A model generated the notes under the pieces. The model had not been told where the DNA came from. It made no database searches and saw only the letters and a program-made list of their open reading frames with translations. Below are positions 37,960-48,232 of a DNA stretch of 64,000 bases, piece by piece. The position numbers and the translations under genes were made by a program. The stretch's first letter is position 1, and every line of letters starts with the position of its first letter. This DNA is from Candidozyma auris (lineage: Eukaryota > Ascomycota > Pichiomycetes > Serinales > Metschnikowiaceae): contig NC_072812.1 in the NCBI RefSeq assembly GCF_003013715.1, forward strand, positions 2,356,001-2,420,000, given 5' to 3'.

Positions 37960-39273
37960 ATGTCATTTGTCGCCGCTATAGACAGCTCCAAAAACATCAG
38001 CGTGTGGTCTCGTGCGGTCAATGCATTGGCCCAGGTTCTGGACCAAATCAAGTTCACCATCACCGCAACTGGCCTAACGCTTCTGGCGGTGAACCCGTCA
38101 AGAACAAGCCATGGAGACATTTCGTTTCAAAAGCACTTTTTTCGGGAATTTCTGTTTGACACGGCAAACATCATGGTTTCTGGCTTTCGTGCTGGCGAGC
38201 TAGACCCAAACGCTCTGTCGTACTCATGCATTGTGTCTACAAAGCACATGGTGGTGCTCTTCAAGAACCTAGACGCTGGAGGGCTCAGTTACATCTGCCT
38301 CCGGCTCGACTGCCACCAGAACGTTCCAAGAAACAAGGAGTTCAAGATATTGGTCGAGATCTTGACGCGGAAGATGATTGTCAAAAAATACCTGATGAAC
38401 TACCAACCGGTGCTACCGCAGGAAGTGCTTATTCCACGCTTGTACAAAAAGGACTACGATTTGGGGAAGTGCAAACACCTAAAGATGGAGACGGGCACCA
38501 TGAAGTCGTTTCTTGATATTGTTCCTGTGTCCACGGAGGATTTCATGATCGATGTGAAGCTGACCAAGATTCTGTTCGTGGCTCACACTAAGCAGGTGGT
38601 GAAGGACCGGGAGTTGTTGAAGCAACCCATGCTGATAACGATTCTGATGAGTATCGACGAGTTAATGGAGCTGAACTTGGACGGGGTCACTGCGTCAATC
38701 AACTTCCGTCTCAAGGACTTCCGTACTTTTATCACCTGCTGCGCTTCGATGCGAGATATGGCCCACTACGACGATGACTTGCTACCCGAAGCGCTGTTTG
38801 AGGCGTACTTCAAGGGGAATGGAAACCCCGTAGTTCTAGAGCACACGTCAGGGCCGGTAACAGCTACTCTTGTCCTAATTACCGCCAGTGCGGGCGAGCC
38901 ACTAGAGAATGATGATAATCGTGACAAGTATGTTCTTCACGGGCATGCCATACAGCGGGCTCCCGAGAGAGAGATACCAGAGCCTGTTAGACATAAAAAT
39001 GCATCTGCATCTGGCCGTCTCACGAATATCGGGACTCCTCCTCGGCGAGAACCGAGCATTGAGCCTGATTCCAACCACTCGTTTCAAACAAGCTCCATGG
39101 GTGACATTGTCACCTACGGAAAGCGCGGCTCGACCCCTGTGGAAATTCCACACAAGAGAGCTAAAGTTCTCGATGGAGACACTGACTACAGCACATCCGG
39201 TGAGGACGATGGCGGTGAGCAGGTGTTTGGCCCTACTCAGCACAACAACAAGCCTACATCGTTGTTCGAATGA
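37960..39273 (+). CDS. DDC1: 9-1-1 checkpoint clamp subunit Ddc1 (Rad9 family)
   Basis: The product (437 aa) is the Rad9/Ddc1 subunit of the Rad17-Mec3-Ddc1 sliding clamp, loaded at damaged DNA to activate Mec1. The N-terminus MSFVAAIDSSKNISVWSRAV and the segments LTLLAVNPSRTSHGDISFQK and MLITILMSIDELMEL have the PCNA-like fold of the Rad9 family. The tail from about 325 is low complexity with Ser/Thr sites for Mec1, as in Ddc1. The open frame starts at 37702, but the first 86 codons are not family-like, and the ATG at 37960 begins the clamp fold. It converges on MPC1. Confidence 0.85.
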   Translation: MSFVAAIDSSKNISVWSRAVNALAQVLDQIKFTITATGLTLLAVNPSRTSHGDISFQKHFFREFLFDTANIMVSGFRAGELDPNALSYSCIVSTKHMVVLFKNLDAGGLSYICLRLDCHQNVPRNKEFKILVEILTRKMIVKKYLMNYQPVLPQEVLIPRLYKKDYDLGKCKHLKMETGTMKSFLDIVPVSTEDFMIDVKLTKILFVAHTKQVVKDRELLKQPMLITILMSIDELMELNLDGVTASINFRLKDFRTFITCCASMRDMAHYDDDLLPEALFEAYFKGNGNPVVLEHTSGPVTATLVLITASAGEPLENDDNRDKYVLHGHAIQRAPEREIPEPVRHKNASASGRLTNIGTPPRREPSIEPDSNHSFQTSSMGDIVTYGKRGSTPVEIPHKRAKVLDGDTDYSTSGEDDGGEQVFGPTQHNNKPTSLFE

Positions 39274-39340
39274 TAAAGTGTATTATATGGGTGTGATTGC
39301 TAGGGATTTCTATTGAAATTAGGTGGCGGTAAAAAATGCG

Positions 39341-39664
39341 TTATGAGGATGCTGCCTCGACCTTTTTCTTGCTGAAGTAGTGGTGGTCGACCCATCTGTA
39401 CCCTTGCGCTAACTGGGCACACTCATTGGCAAAATGGCACCCAAACAACAAATAATTTTTGGGACTGATGGCCACGGAGTATCTCATGAAAACTAACGAG
39501 TACAATATCAACGAGCCTGTCATTGGTCCAGAAATAAGGTCTGGGTCTTTTTTCAAGTCCATAATTGCCGCCACGGGGATTCCGAAATTCGACACCGGGC
39601 CCCAGAAGTGGGTGGTGAAGATATACCGCAAATTCTGCTTGTTGAATATGTTTTTGAACGACAT
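39341..39664 (-). CDS. MPC1: Mitochondrial pyruvate carrier subunit Mpc1
   Basis: The product (107 aa) is Mpc1, half of the heterodimeric pyruvate carrier of the inner mitochondrial membrane. Family motifs are [52 protein letters not shown] and AQLAQGYRW. Three short membrane helices are expected. It is a little shorter at the C-terminus than the budding yeast protein (about 130 aa). Its ATG at 39664 lies 237 bases past the stop of the Zn2Cys6 gene, with which it shares a strand. Confidence 0.95.
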   Translation of the reverse strand: MSFKNIFNKQNLRYIFTTHFWGPVSNFGIPVAAIMDLKKDPDLISGPMTGSLILYSLVFMRYSVAISPKNYLLFGCHFANECAQLAQGYRWVDHHYFSKKKVEAASS

Positions 39665-39901
39665 CTTAAACAGCAGTTTTGAATTGGGCGATTTGCTGTT
39701 GGTGGATCTCGCTATCGGTTCAAAAAACTCCGCTTTTAGGAGTGGGCCTGTGTGGGCCTGTGTGCAGGTTTTCCACTTTCACCACATCTACTACTTCCGT
39801 TGCAGGGTTCCGCGTTGGCTGCAAAAATAGAGACTTGATAGATCATCATTCGACGTCACTGTCTACAAGAAAACCGTGATGCATTATCTAGATTTACGTG
39901 G

Positions 39902-42900
39902 TTACTGAGGGCCATGGAACCCGGGGTATGGAGGATTGTAGTAGCCTTGAGGCATGTTCGACATCTGAGCTGACTGAGCATAATTGAGCTCAGTGGCCGC
40001 CTCCTTCTCGTCATCCTCCTCTTGCTGATTGATGTTACCGTCAGCTTGAGGATTGCTCAAGACGTTGTTATAGGGTGGATTTGCACTTATACCTTTGGGT
40101 CCAGAATGCTCAATTTGGCTATTCATGATAGGCATATGGTGACCCTGATGAGGTAGGTGGGGTCCCTGAGATGCCTGAGTAGGTCCCAGAGGGTTGCCTT
40201 GCATGGCGCCGCCTAGGTTCATTCTTCCCAATGGAGTATGTATTGCATGCTGCTGTTGTTGATGTGGCGGCAATTTTGGGTCCATTTGCTGAAAGTTGCC
40301 AGGTCTAGGTACCAGAAATTGTGACGATTCTCTGCTTTTCATGGGCAGCGGCTGCTGGACATTCGAAAATTGGACATGAGGCGCTTGGGGCGTCTGATTT
40401 TGCTGAAGTTGATGCTGAGCACTTAATTGTTGATGCTGAGGCATTGGTTGTTGCTGAGGTACCTGTTGCGAAAATTGATCCGGATGGGGCATCTGCTGAG
40501 AAGGAATATTGCCAGTGTCTTGATTCCACGCTGGAGCATACTGTTGCTGCTCTTGCATGTTGTATTGGTCCATAACATCAAGCCCAAACTGAGCCAGCTG
40601 CATGTTTCTATCGTAAGAAGGATCTCCCATTACCTGAGGACCCATTTCATCGTCTGAAGGACTGCTAAGATAGTAGGGAATGTTCTCAGCATTAAGCCAA
40701 AATGGGTCTTTGAAAGAGAACCCCAAAATCTTGTCAAGCTCTTCATTATTTAGGTCGCCATTTTTCTCTGTATTGTTCTGGTGGTGATCTTTTCTTTTCT
40801 TCAAAAGAGTGTTGATATGCTGGAGATCCTTATTGATCAAATAGAGGATGTTGGTAGACCAAAGTCTGACATCCTCACGCAACTGCTCGGTAAGCTGTGA
40901 GGACAATTGTAAAAGATCGTTAAGCCTCTGCTCAACATGCTTGAGGAAAGTGTCGGACTCACCCTGAACAAATTCTTTAGCTTTATAATTGAGAAGCGTG
41001 AAGATGACAATGATGCCCTGATACATGAACGAATTGAGGAAAGGATGGTCCATACGGAACACTTTGCCAAGCTTCGTACGACTTAAAGCACGGCCCTCCA
41101 GATTCAAAAATTGCGGCGTAACTCTCAGCAAGAAATCCTTGCAAAATTCGACAGTGTAGTCAAGAAACCTGGAAATGGACTCACACATAGCTTCGATAAG
41201 GTATCTGTTTTCTTCAGGTCCCAAGAACTGATTACTGAAAGGCTCAAGCAACTTGGCTCTGTTGATGTGCAAGATGATCAAGTCCACAATTGCAGGCTCT
41301 CTCTCGACAGTCAAAGGCATGTGGCATGCTGCATCAACGGAGTCTGTAGGACTTGAGTGCAGAGCTTGGTATTCCTGACTGACAAACCACTTGAGCTTTT
41401 CACACTCTTCCTTAAAACGAGCGTCCAAGCGCATCACGTCTTGAATTGTAAAGTTCATCATAAAACTTTCAATGAGCATCATGTTTGACAAGCGAAGACA
41501 CTCACTCAAGCCCATCTTCAATTGAACCTGCGTCTTCTCTGAGTCCAAACGAATTTTCTGAAGGCTCTCCTGGTTTGACGTGAAGAGAACCACCGAATTT
41601 ACCTGGATCGAAATCGGGTTTGGACGGCCCAAAACAGAACAAAGCTGACCACACATGTACTTCAAGGCAAACCACACTTTAAATCTTGGAATGTCACCGC
41701 CGCTTTCGTCCTCCTGAGACAATCCGTCGTCTTTATCTTCAACCTTGACCTTGTTGTCTGCAGATCCGTCCTTTGAATCCTCTTTTCCGGACATTGCCGC
41801 CAACTTGACAGGGGCCTCTTCTAAACTATCATTGGTAGTTCTCATATTAACCATAACGTGGAGGCCAATGGCATATGCGACGGCACAGCAGTGGAACAAC
41901 ATCGACCACGACTCTTCATAACGCTGGTCGATGAAGTACCACTCAGTGCATAGAATGTAGGCTTGTACAGTCATGATGGACTCGTTCAATAGGTTGTGAC
42001 GTAGCTTAGTGAAGCCACGGTAGAGCACGTTCTTCACAAGACACTGGCATCGTTTATGCAAGGCGACAATAGAGTCCACGGGCTTATCGGAGAGGCGAAG
42101 GTCGTTGTAGCTTTTCGGCGTGAGACGAGACACTGCTAGTATCAACACCATATGCAAGAGAAGAAGATCATCGTCGTTTTCCCAGTCTTTATCGGTGATA
42201 CGGTCGTAGTTATCGACAAACTCAAGCAAAAGGGGCTTCGAAATGAACGACCGGTACGTACTGTGCTCAAAGAAAAAGCCCACAAGCTTCTTGATGACAT
42301 GGAGATTCTTTTCGTGCGTGCCGTCCTGGTGAATCAACCAGGGCAACGACTTCTTCGCAAACGCAATGCCGTGGTGGCCATCGGTGTCCATGTCGGATTC
42401 TGAGCCGTCCTGCTTCTTTTTCGTCGGGTGACTTTCATTGTTCAACGGCGTACTGCTTGAATCCGACTTCGACACCGACTCTTCGTTCTGATCCTTCTTC
42501 AGTCGAAGCGCTTCGATCATATAATTGGACGAAGAAGGCCCGTAGTATTTTTCACCGAGCTCTGTAGTCTCCCCAGCAATCTCGATCCCATGTTCATCGT
42601 CGTGCTCAGCGTTCTGAGTTCGGCCTAGTGTCTGAAGCTTAGACCGCAACTCCGAGTTCTTCTGGCTCAACTTGAAGTTCTCGTGGAGAACAGCCAACTT
42701 CTCCTTTCGTAGCAACTCGACCTCCTCATGCAATCGACTCACCTCCAGCGTCGAGTTCGACAGCAGCTGCGACGACGACCTCATGGGGCTCATTTCGTGC
42801 AGATGGGCGTTGGAGTCGTGCTCATTTTGGATGTTAATGTTACGAAACTTGCTTGGAAACTCACAAATGACCCCTTTTTTCACACACTGATTGCACGGCT

Positions 42901-42964
42901 TCTTCTTGTTGCACTTGATCTTCTTGCGGCGGCACGATATACACGATATCGGGTACTCAGACAT
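39902..42964 (-). CDS. Zn2Cys6 transcription factor
   Basis: The product (1020 aa) starts with a Zn2Cys6 cluster at residues 8-34 (CISCRRKKIKCNKKKPCNQC, followed by CEF). A coiled coil at about 74-112 (SRLHEEVELLRKEK) should give dimerisation. A fungal-specific factor domain follows at about 220-500, and the C-terminal 250 residues are Gln/Pro/Met-rich, a likely activation domain. The start is the ATG at 42964 (MSEYPISC). I cannot assign a named orthologue. A 790-base region lies upstream. Confidence 0.85.
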   Translation of the reverse strand: MSEYPISCISCRRKKIKCNKKKPCNQCVKKGVICEFPSKFRNINIQNEHDSNAHLHEMSPMRSSSQLLSNSTLEVSRLHEEVELLRKEKLAVLHENFKLSQKNSELRSKLQTLGRTQNAEHDDEHGIEIAGETTELGEKYYGPSSSNYMIEALRLKKDQNEESVSKSDSSSTPLNNESHPTKKKQDGSESDMDTDGHHGIAFAKKSLPWLIHQDGTHEKNLHVIKKLVGFFFEHSTYRSFISKPLLLEFVDNYDRITDKDWENDDDLLLLHMVLILAVSRLTPKSYNDLRLSDKPVDSIVALHKRCQCLVKNVLYRGFTKLRHNLLNESIMTVQAYILCTEWYFIDQRYEESWSMLFHCCAVAYAIGLHVMVNMRTTNDSLEEAPVKLAAMSGKEDSKDGSADNKVKVEDKDDGLSQEDESGGDIPRFKVWFALKYMCGQLCSVLGRPNPISIQVNSVVLFTSNQESLQKIRLDSEKTQVQLKMGLSECLRLSNMMLIESFMMNFTIQDVMRLDARFKEECEKLKWFVSQEYQALHSSPTDSVDAACHMPLTVEREPAIVDLIILHINRAKLLEPFSNQFLGPEENRYLIEAMCESISRFLDYTVEFCKDFLLRVTPQFLNLEGRALSRTKLGKVFRMDHPFLNSFMYQGIIVIFTLLNYKAKEFVQGESDTFLKHVEQRLNDLLQLSSQLTEQLREDVRLWSTNILYLINKDLQHINTLLKKRKDHHQNNTEKNGDLNNEELDKILGFSFKDPFWLNAENIPYYLSSPSDDEMGPQVMGDPSYDRNMQLAQFGLDVMDQYNMQEQQQYAPAWNQDTGNIPSQQMPHPDQFSQQVPQQQPMPQHQQLSAQHQLQQNQTPQAPHVQFSNVQQPLPMKSRESSQFLVPRPGNFQQMDPKLPPHQQQQHAIHTPLGRMNLGGAMQGNPLGPTQASQGPHLPHQGHHMPIMNSQIEHSGPKGISANPPYNNVLSNPQADGNINQQEEDDEKEAATELNYAQSAQMSNMPQGYYNPPYPGFHGPQ

Positions 42965-43753
42965 GGCCAATGAGAAACGAGACTATTTTGGAGAAGGCAA
43001 TGAACTCAACAGTGGTTCAGGGAAAAGGCAGTAGTTGAGGCTTCTCTAAGCACGTCGGGTAGATGGACTAAAATTGAGATGTCTTGAAACATCTCAGTCA
43101 TCAGCCCAAGGGAAGCACACGCCGCAATTGTGTGCAGATAGTCTATTGTGAGCCAGAGAGTGAGAAAGAGCTTGCGCCTGCAGGTAGGGAAGCAGCGCTT
43201 TGGTTCCCAAGGCAAGACTTTTGGCGTGAAACCATCGATTTTGAATTTTTTAAAAATATCAGACCACTCAGAACGGTGTCCTTAAAAGGACTCTGTTCGA
43301 TACCACCGTTTGCCGCAGCTGTTGCCCACTTCCATCGAGGGCTCTGCTGCTTCCTGCTGCGTTCTGACCTGTCTGCCTGCAGCTTACTTATGCACTATCT
43401 CGATGGGTGTCTCACAAATAGCAACTCAATCTCGGAAGTCCATCAGCAAAGCGAAGCTAGTCGAATCATCTTCATTTCTTTTCCTGCGTGTTGGTCCAGC
43501 CTTCCAACGGTGGCGACGCAGGTTCCTGAAACGAAAGCCAATGAAAATTTCCCACTAGTTACGGTGCTTTTGCTGCCTCATGCACTTTGCCCACTCGATC
43601 GTAGCTCTGAGACACTTCTTTTGCAGCAACTTGCTCCATGGCGCCTCCGCTGCGCCGCCCCTCAATTTTGAAATCTTGACGGCCCTAGTCGCTTAAACTG
43701 CTTAGCGCTACTCCAACGTACTTCTGTTCGAGTCTTTCATCTCTCAGACCAAT
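42965..43753. other. Upstream region of the Zn2Cys6 gene
   Basis: These 789 bases separate the Zn2Cys6 start from the SEC59 stop. A plus-strand open frame (43084-43671) begins at TTG and has no conserved motif, so I do not call it. The region is a promoter and a 3' flank. Confidence 0.45.
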
Positions 43754-45511
43754 CTAGAACGTCCGGTTGAGGAGATCGTAGGTTAAAGTGACCATGCATG
43801 GGATCAAGATGTTGTCGTTGAGGGTAGCTGAACCTTCGAGGATTCCAGCCACCATGGCGACAATAAAGGTGTTTTCCCAATTTTTGACTCTGTTTTCTTC
43901 CGGCAAAAGGTAGAAGTCAATGACGACGAACGACGCAAAGGTAACCACCATGAACGTGATGGTGCCTTCCAACGTTCTCAGAGCACCTTTCCATTTGATC
44001 TTGCCGAACTTCTTTCCTACGATCGACGCAAGGGAGTCGCCCAACCCGAGGGTAACAAGTCCAATGTAAGATCTTAAATTGACCACGTCTCCAAGCACGT
44101 AGCCGTATGCTAAGGGACCAGCAACACCAGCAAGAAGGAAAATGTACGACAAGTTGAGTGGGCCCTTGAGGTCTTTTTCGTCCTGGAAAAACCTCAACTC
44201 GGTATACAAGAACTCTCCTAGGAAAGTGATTCTGGTGCAACGGATCATTTCAATCACCATAAACACAACAAGAGATCCCAACAAAGCGATCGCTGTGAAT
44301 TCGGGTTGGGTAACAAACGCTGGGTACCCCAAGCAGATTACTAACATAAAATGCCACACTTTTCTGCGGATGTTGAGGCTGATATAGTTGTTGTAAGCCA
44401 TGCCAAAAATAATCGGAATGGCCACTAAAAGACAAACAATCCAGTACCCGATCAAGTGCAAACGTTCTTCCGATTGCAAAATGTAATAGACGAGCCACAA
44501 GACGGGGTTCTGGTCGTGCAACTCTCTTTTGAAAAGCATATCCATGGCGAAGTAGAATACAGCACAGAACACAACAGCTATCAACACTGCAAGGGTCTTT
44601 CTGAGAGCGTTTTGCTGCATTCTCAAATAGACCCAGTACAACTGATACGAGACGAAACTTGCCACGATGAGGGCCATAAGAAGTTCACGGAAAAGCACCA
44701 AAGCAAAGGGCATTGTTCTAACATCAAAATTGTACAACAAATTGACCATGAGAACACAGATCATGTGGATCTCTGCGGGCAACATCGTAGTCAATTTCAC
44801 TGAGGTTTCCAACTCGTCGCTTAACTCATTCCAGTTATCCAAAATGTATTCGAATGCAAAATAAGTGAAGATCACTCGAAGAAAGGACAAAACGTCCACA
44901 GACTCGCTGTCGTTGTAGATGTAGTAAAAAACAAACGACGAGAGCATTTTTGCAACCACATGAAGGTTCTTGATGGCAAAGTTGTTCAATGCCAAGTTCA
45001 CTTGGAAAAAGGGCGATTTGACGTCTCCCAAAAGAACAAACAGCAACGTTGGAATGACAAACGCATACATGGTGTTGAAATCAGGCAACACGGGCTCTTT
45101 GAACCTTTCTGGCTGCTCCTTGTGCTTGTTCAACATGGAGCGGTGGTTAAGCCATAAGGCCAAAATTGCACCTAGCATACTGAACCCGACAGAGGACAAT
45201 GTGTTGAAGTCGTTCATTTTGGTGGAGTGGACATAGAATATCTGGCCAATGTATAGTACTGTCATGATTTGGGCAGCTTTGCAGAAGTCCATGTAAAGGT
45301 TCAAGAAATCTTGAAATTCGTAGATCACGTTCCATGGAAAATTGTACTGAGAAGGGTCATCCGTCAAAACTTCTCTTTGTGGAGCTGGTTTCTCCGTGGG
45401 TTGAGAAATGGGTTCTGGATTGGTCTCTTCGCTGTAGTTCTGAAAAACAGAGGCCGTGGTTCTAGCCGAGGCCGACTTTTGGGCCTTCTTTGGGTCCTTT
45501 CTTCTAGCCAT
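43754..45511 (-). CDS. SEC59: Dolichol kinase Sec59
   Basis: The product (585 aa) phosphorylates dolichol with CTP to give dolichyl phosphate, the lipid carrier for N-glycans, O-mannose and GPI anchors, in the ER membrane. It has many hydrophobic segments and the conserved CTP-binding region near the C-terminus, with GLVTLGLGDSLASIVGKKFG, IKWKGALRTLEGTITFM and KVWHFMLVICLGYPAF. The ATG at 45511 (MARRKDPKKA) gives the right length; the frame stays open into the tRNA gene, which is unrelated coding noise. It works in the same pathway as ALG3 elsewhere in the window. Confidence 0.93.
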   Translation of the reverse strand: MARRKDPKKAQKSASARTTASVFQNYSEETNPEPISQPTEKPAPQREVLTDDPSQYNFPWNVIYEFQDFLNLYMDFCKAAQIMTVLYIGQIFYVHSTKMNDFNTLSSVGFSMLGAILALWLNHRSMLNKHKEQPERFKEPVLPDFNTMYAFVIPTLLFVLLGDVKSPFFQVNLALNNFAIKNLHVVAKMLSSFVFYYIYNDSESVDVLSFLRVIFTYFAFEYILDNWNELSDELETSVKLTTMLPAEIHMICVLMVNLLYNFDVRTMPFALVLFRELLMALIVASFVSYQLYWVYLRMQQNALRKTLAVLIAVVFCAVFYFAMDMLFKRELHDQNPVLWLVYYILQSEERLHLIGYWIVCLLVAIPIIFGMAYNNYISLNIRRKVWHFMLVICLGYPAFVTQPEFTAIALLGSLVVFMVIEMIRCTRITFLGEFLYTELRFFQDEKDLKGPLNLSYIFLLAGVAGPLAYGYVLGDVVNLRSYIGLVTLGLGDSLASIVGKKFGKIKWKGALRTLEGTITFMVVTFASFVVIDFYLLPEENRVKNWENTFIVAMVAGILEGSATLNDNILIPCMVTLTYDLLNRTF

Positions 45512-45596
45512 GGCGGATGCTTGATGTAAACGAAGTTTGTGATTGTGTAAGCCACGATGCAGTTGGTTTTGGAGGAGTTTTGGAGGTGTGTTGTTG

Positions 45597-45606
45597 AAAA
45601 AAAAAA
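45597..45606 (-). terminator. Pol III terminator of tRNA-Leu
   Basis: A run of ten A on the plus strand is T10 on the coding strand, three bases past the end of the tRNA. This is a strong RNA polymerase III stop. Confidence 0.85.
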
Positions 45607-45609
45607 TAA

Positions 45610-45691
45610 TGACTCCGGCGTGATTCGAACACGCGCATCTTACGATAACAGAACTTGAGTCTGCCGCCTTAGACCGCTCGGCCACAGAGCC
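45610..45691 (-). tRNA. tRNA-Leu (anticodon CAA)
   Basis: A colinear 82-nt class II tRNA with no intron seen. The 7-bp acceptor stem (GGCTCTG with CGGAGTC, two G-U pairs), the D arm (GCC/GGC), the anticodon stem GCAGA/TCTGT around the loop CTCAAGT, an extra arm (ATC/GAT) and the T arm GCGTG-TTCGAAT-CACGC all fold. The anticodon is CAA, reading UUG. The A73 discriminator is the leucine identity base, in contrast to the G73 of the serine CAG tRNA of CUG-Ser yeasts. Confidence 0.95.
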
Positions 45692-45707
45692 ACTTGTTAC
45701 AGGGAAA

Positions 45708-45911
45708 ATGGAGTGTGTACAGTATGAACAGTACTTGTATATGGGCGGTACTGCATATAATTCACAAGGATTTATGCGTCATATCAAGTCTAAACACCAA
45801 AATTGCCAAGGCGATAGTGAATTAAAAAAAAAGAGTATTCCTGGGAGATGCAGATCATTCAAATACTCCTCATTAGATCGTGAATATTATCTTTATTATC
45901 TTTCGCCTTAG
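45708..45911 (+). CDS. Small AT-rich ORF beside tRNA-Leu, unknown
   Basis: A 67-aa frame starting at ATG 45708, 16 bases from the tRNA 5' end. It is not recognised. The stretch AYNSQGFMRHIKSKHQNC recalls the second half of a zinc finger (HxxxxH), but the two preceding cysteines are absent at the expected places. The base composition is lower in GC than the flanking genes. It could be a relic of a longer coding sequence, a young gene, or chance. Confidence 0.3.
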   Translation: MECVQYEQYLYMGGTAYNSQGFMRHIKSKHQNCQGDSELKKKSIPGRCRSFKYSSLDREYYLYYLSP

Positions 45912-45922
45912 CATATGATTTA

Positions 45923-46210
45923 ATGGGTTTACAATCTTGCATTGAAAGCATTATAGGTGGTAACGCCACAACCATAGAAGTTGGTTGTGATGACAATCAA
46001 ATCATAATTAATTTTGAAGAACACGCACCATATGTAAATGAAGAACATGTTGAAGGAGTAAAGGAATGTATCAAAATATATGCGGATAACAGCTCAATTA
46101 GTATAAGTGCCTACCAATATGATAATAACAATTTGTTTGACATCATAATATATGATACACCTAGAGGCTACAAGCTTTCTGACTACATTTCGGACTATAT
46201 GAAAAATTAA
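45923..46210 (+). CDS. Small AT-rich ORF, unknown function
   Basis: A 95-aa frame with ATG at 45923, following the first small frame by 11 bases in a different frame. It is acidic, with a protein-like mix (ESIIGGNATTIEVGCDDNQI, then CIKIYADNSSISISAYQYD) and AT-rich codons such as AAT, ATA and TAT. No domain is recognised. It lies in the AT-rich desert. The composition makes it more than a chance frame, but there is no neighbour or motif to give a role. Confidence 0.4.
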   Translation: MGLQSCIESIIGGNATTIEVGCDDNQIIINFEEHAPYVNEEHVEGVKECIKIYADNSSISISAYQYDNNNLFDIIIYDTPRGYKLSDYISDYMKN

Positions 46211-48232
46211 ACTTGAATACGTGTTTTGAGAAAAAACGAAAAAAAAAAAGAGAAAGAAGTCCATGGGATGAAATGAACAGAACCGCCTAATAAAGGATTA
46301 TTATCCATCGAGAGTATGTCTAGCTTTTACTTGGAGAGGTTCCTCAAATAAATCTAGCAAGTGACCATAATTTTGCAAAAGGATTTTCTTGTTACGCATC
46401 TCCTAATGACTTCTTTTTTTTTTTTTCCTGGTGTAAGTGCACCATAGAAGTCTTTTCAAGGGTTCTTTTACTAAGTGTAATCGATCTCTCAGGCTGTGTT
46501 GAAAAAACAAACAGTGTAATTCAGTCCACGAGTTGACTCTTCTCCATACCTGACTTCTATAAATTGGATAAGGTTGAACGATTTAACGTGATACAAACCA
46601 TGACTTTTGATAACTCTCAGAAGCCTCCTTTAGTTCCGTGTGGAGACCAAGTGCAATCTTCCACATTATCTGTTCACGCTGCAAGTTACTACACTACAGA
46701 ATCAGCCTTCATCCAGTCACAATGAGTCTTTTTTATAATATGAGTCACAACTTTGGAGCAATGTTTTAAAGATGTCTCATCAATCAAAACTTTCTCGGTA
46801 AATGAACTTACTTTTCCAGGGTCCAGATCGATTATACTTTGTCCCACGCATTGTTGAGGCGGCGCCTTTCGTAGACGAGAAGCTTATTTCAAAAAGGAGA
46901 TGAGGTTTGCAGCCAATTAGCAACACATACAACCGACTAATTTGAAGAAATATTTCCCAGAACATTCAAGAGCCTACTCGCTCATAGAACAACCCCTTCC
47001 AGTCTATCAACTGAAATGCATCCTGAAACATATTAGCTCCCAGAAAGCATGCTTGCAAATCTTAGAAGTCTCATTAATATCTGTCGCCTAAACTCATAAT
47101 GAGGAGAGAGAGGTCAGAAAGTAGAGAATGGAAGCGTGTGTCATCATCGATGTGATACAATTCCTCGTCTCACGCAAGTGCCCATATTGACTGATTTATT
47201 GATAAAGCTTTTCATATGTATCATTGTTGAGAAATTATCTTTCAAGACTTGATAATAGCGAAGACTCACATGAACTCCACATATTGCCCAACGATGACTA
47301 GAGTGCCACATATTTTACCGGTCTTGAGCAATGATACGAGTACACCATCTTAAGTGCGACTAGTTACTCACAACACAATTGCTTTTATCTGGGTACTTAT
47401 TTGCCGATGCTACAATACGAATTTTCTTTCACCCAAAATTTTTGAACGCAATCGACCGAAAGAAAAGACCTCCGCTTCTTCCTTACATAGATCGCAAAGG
47501 AAAAGCAGTGACTCGGACCATCTTCGTCGCTACCACTTTTCTAGAATTGCCCACAAAGTTTTATTCCAGCAAAAATAAGAGCAAAAAGCCTGGTCACTTC
47601 TTAGATCTCTATTTCAAGCAACGGTATGCACATGCTGTTTCTTAAGGTTGCTCGTCCTTTTCATGACTCCTACAAACCAATTCTATAACAGTACATTGTC
47701 TTTTGCGTACGTATATAAAGAGATCAAATGTCAGAAGTGACCTTGATAATTGCTCAAATCCAAAACACCCACTATAACCATACCCTTACTTTGTCGTCTA
47801 CAGTGTACTTCTACAGCCTCCTCGGTGGCTGCGAGATACAAGAACACAGCCTACCAAAAAGGGCAAAAAAGGCAATCACTAGTAGTAAGAAAAAAAGAAA
47901 AAGAAATGAAAAGAGAAAAAGAAATTACAAGAACCCCCTTCTTACACACGACTTCAACAAAGCCCATTTGTCTCTCCGTCTACCTCTTCCTCTAGGGTCT
48001 CTTCATATATGTCGCGCGTATGGGTCGTGAACCTTTTTTCCCCTTATTTTTCGCTCCCACCTTTTTTTTCCTATTCTCGTGAACACAGAGTTGGGCCCCG
48101 CACGACCACCTCGTCTGCGATAACCTAACGAAGAAAGGCGTCTGGAAAACATTGAATTTTCGGCACATCCGTCGATTACCCCCCTTTGATCACTTTTTAT
48201 AACCCCCCATCCACAACTGCAATCTCTCCTTG

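Larger units (their letters stand above)
45692..48232. other. AT-rich gene desert between tRNA-Leu and CDC24
   Basis: A 2.5-kb stretch with no recognised gene. It is visibly AT-richer than its neighbours up to about 47.7 kb, then becomes more GC-rich and pyrimidine-rich toward CDC24. The first 500 bases hold two small AT-rich open frames described separately. The rest contains T and A runs (for example near 46236 and 46424) and no tandem repeat that I can see. A small regional centromere, a replication origin, or a decayed element are possible explanations. Confidence 0.5.

Noticed and set aside
43084..43671. 195-codon plus-strand open frame between the Zn2Cys6 gene and SEC59
   Set aside because: It begins at TTG, has no ATG until late, and no conserved or membrane-like pattern; it lies in a promoter.
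45708..45911. C2H2 or BED zinc finger in the first small ORF
   Set aside because: Only the HxxxxH half is present; the expected cysteines are Tyr and Gly, so a functional finger is not supported.
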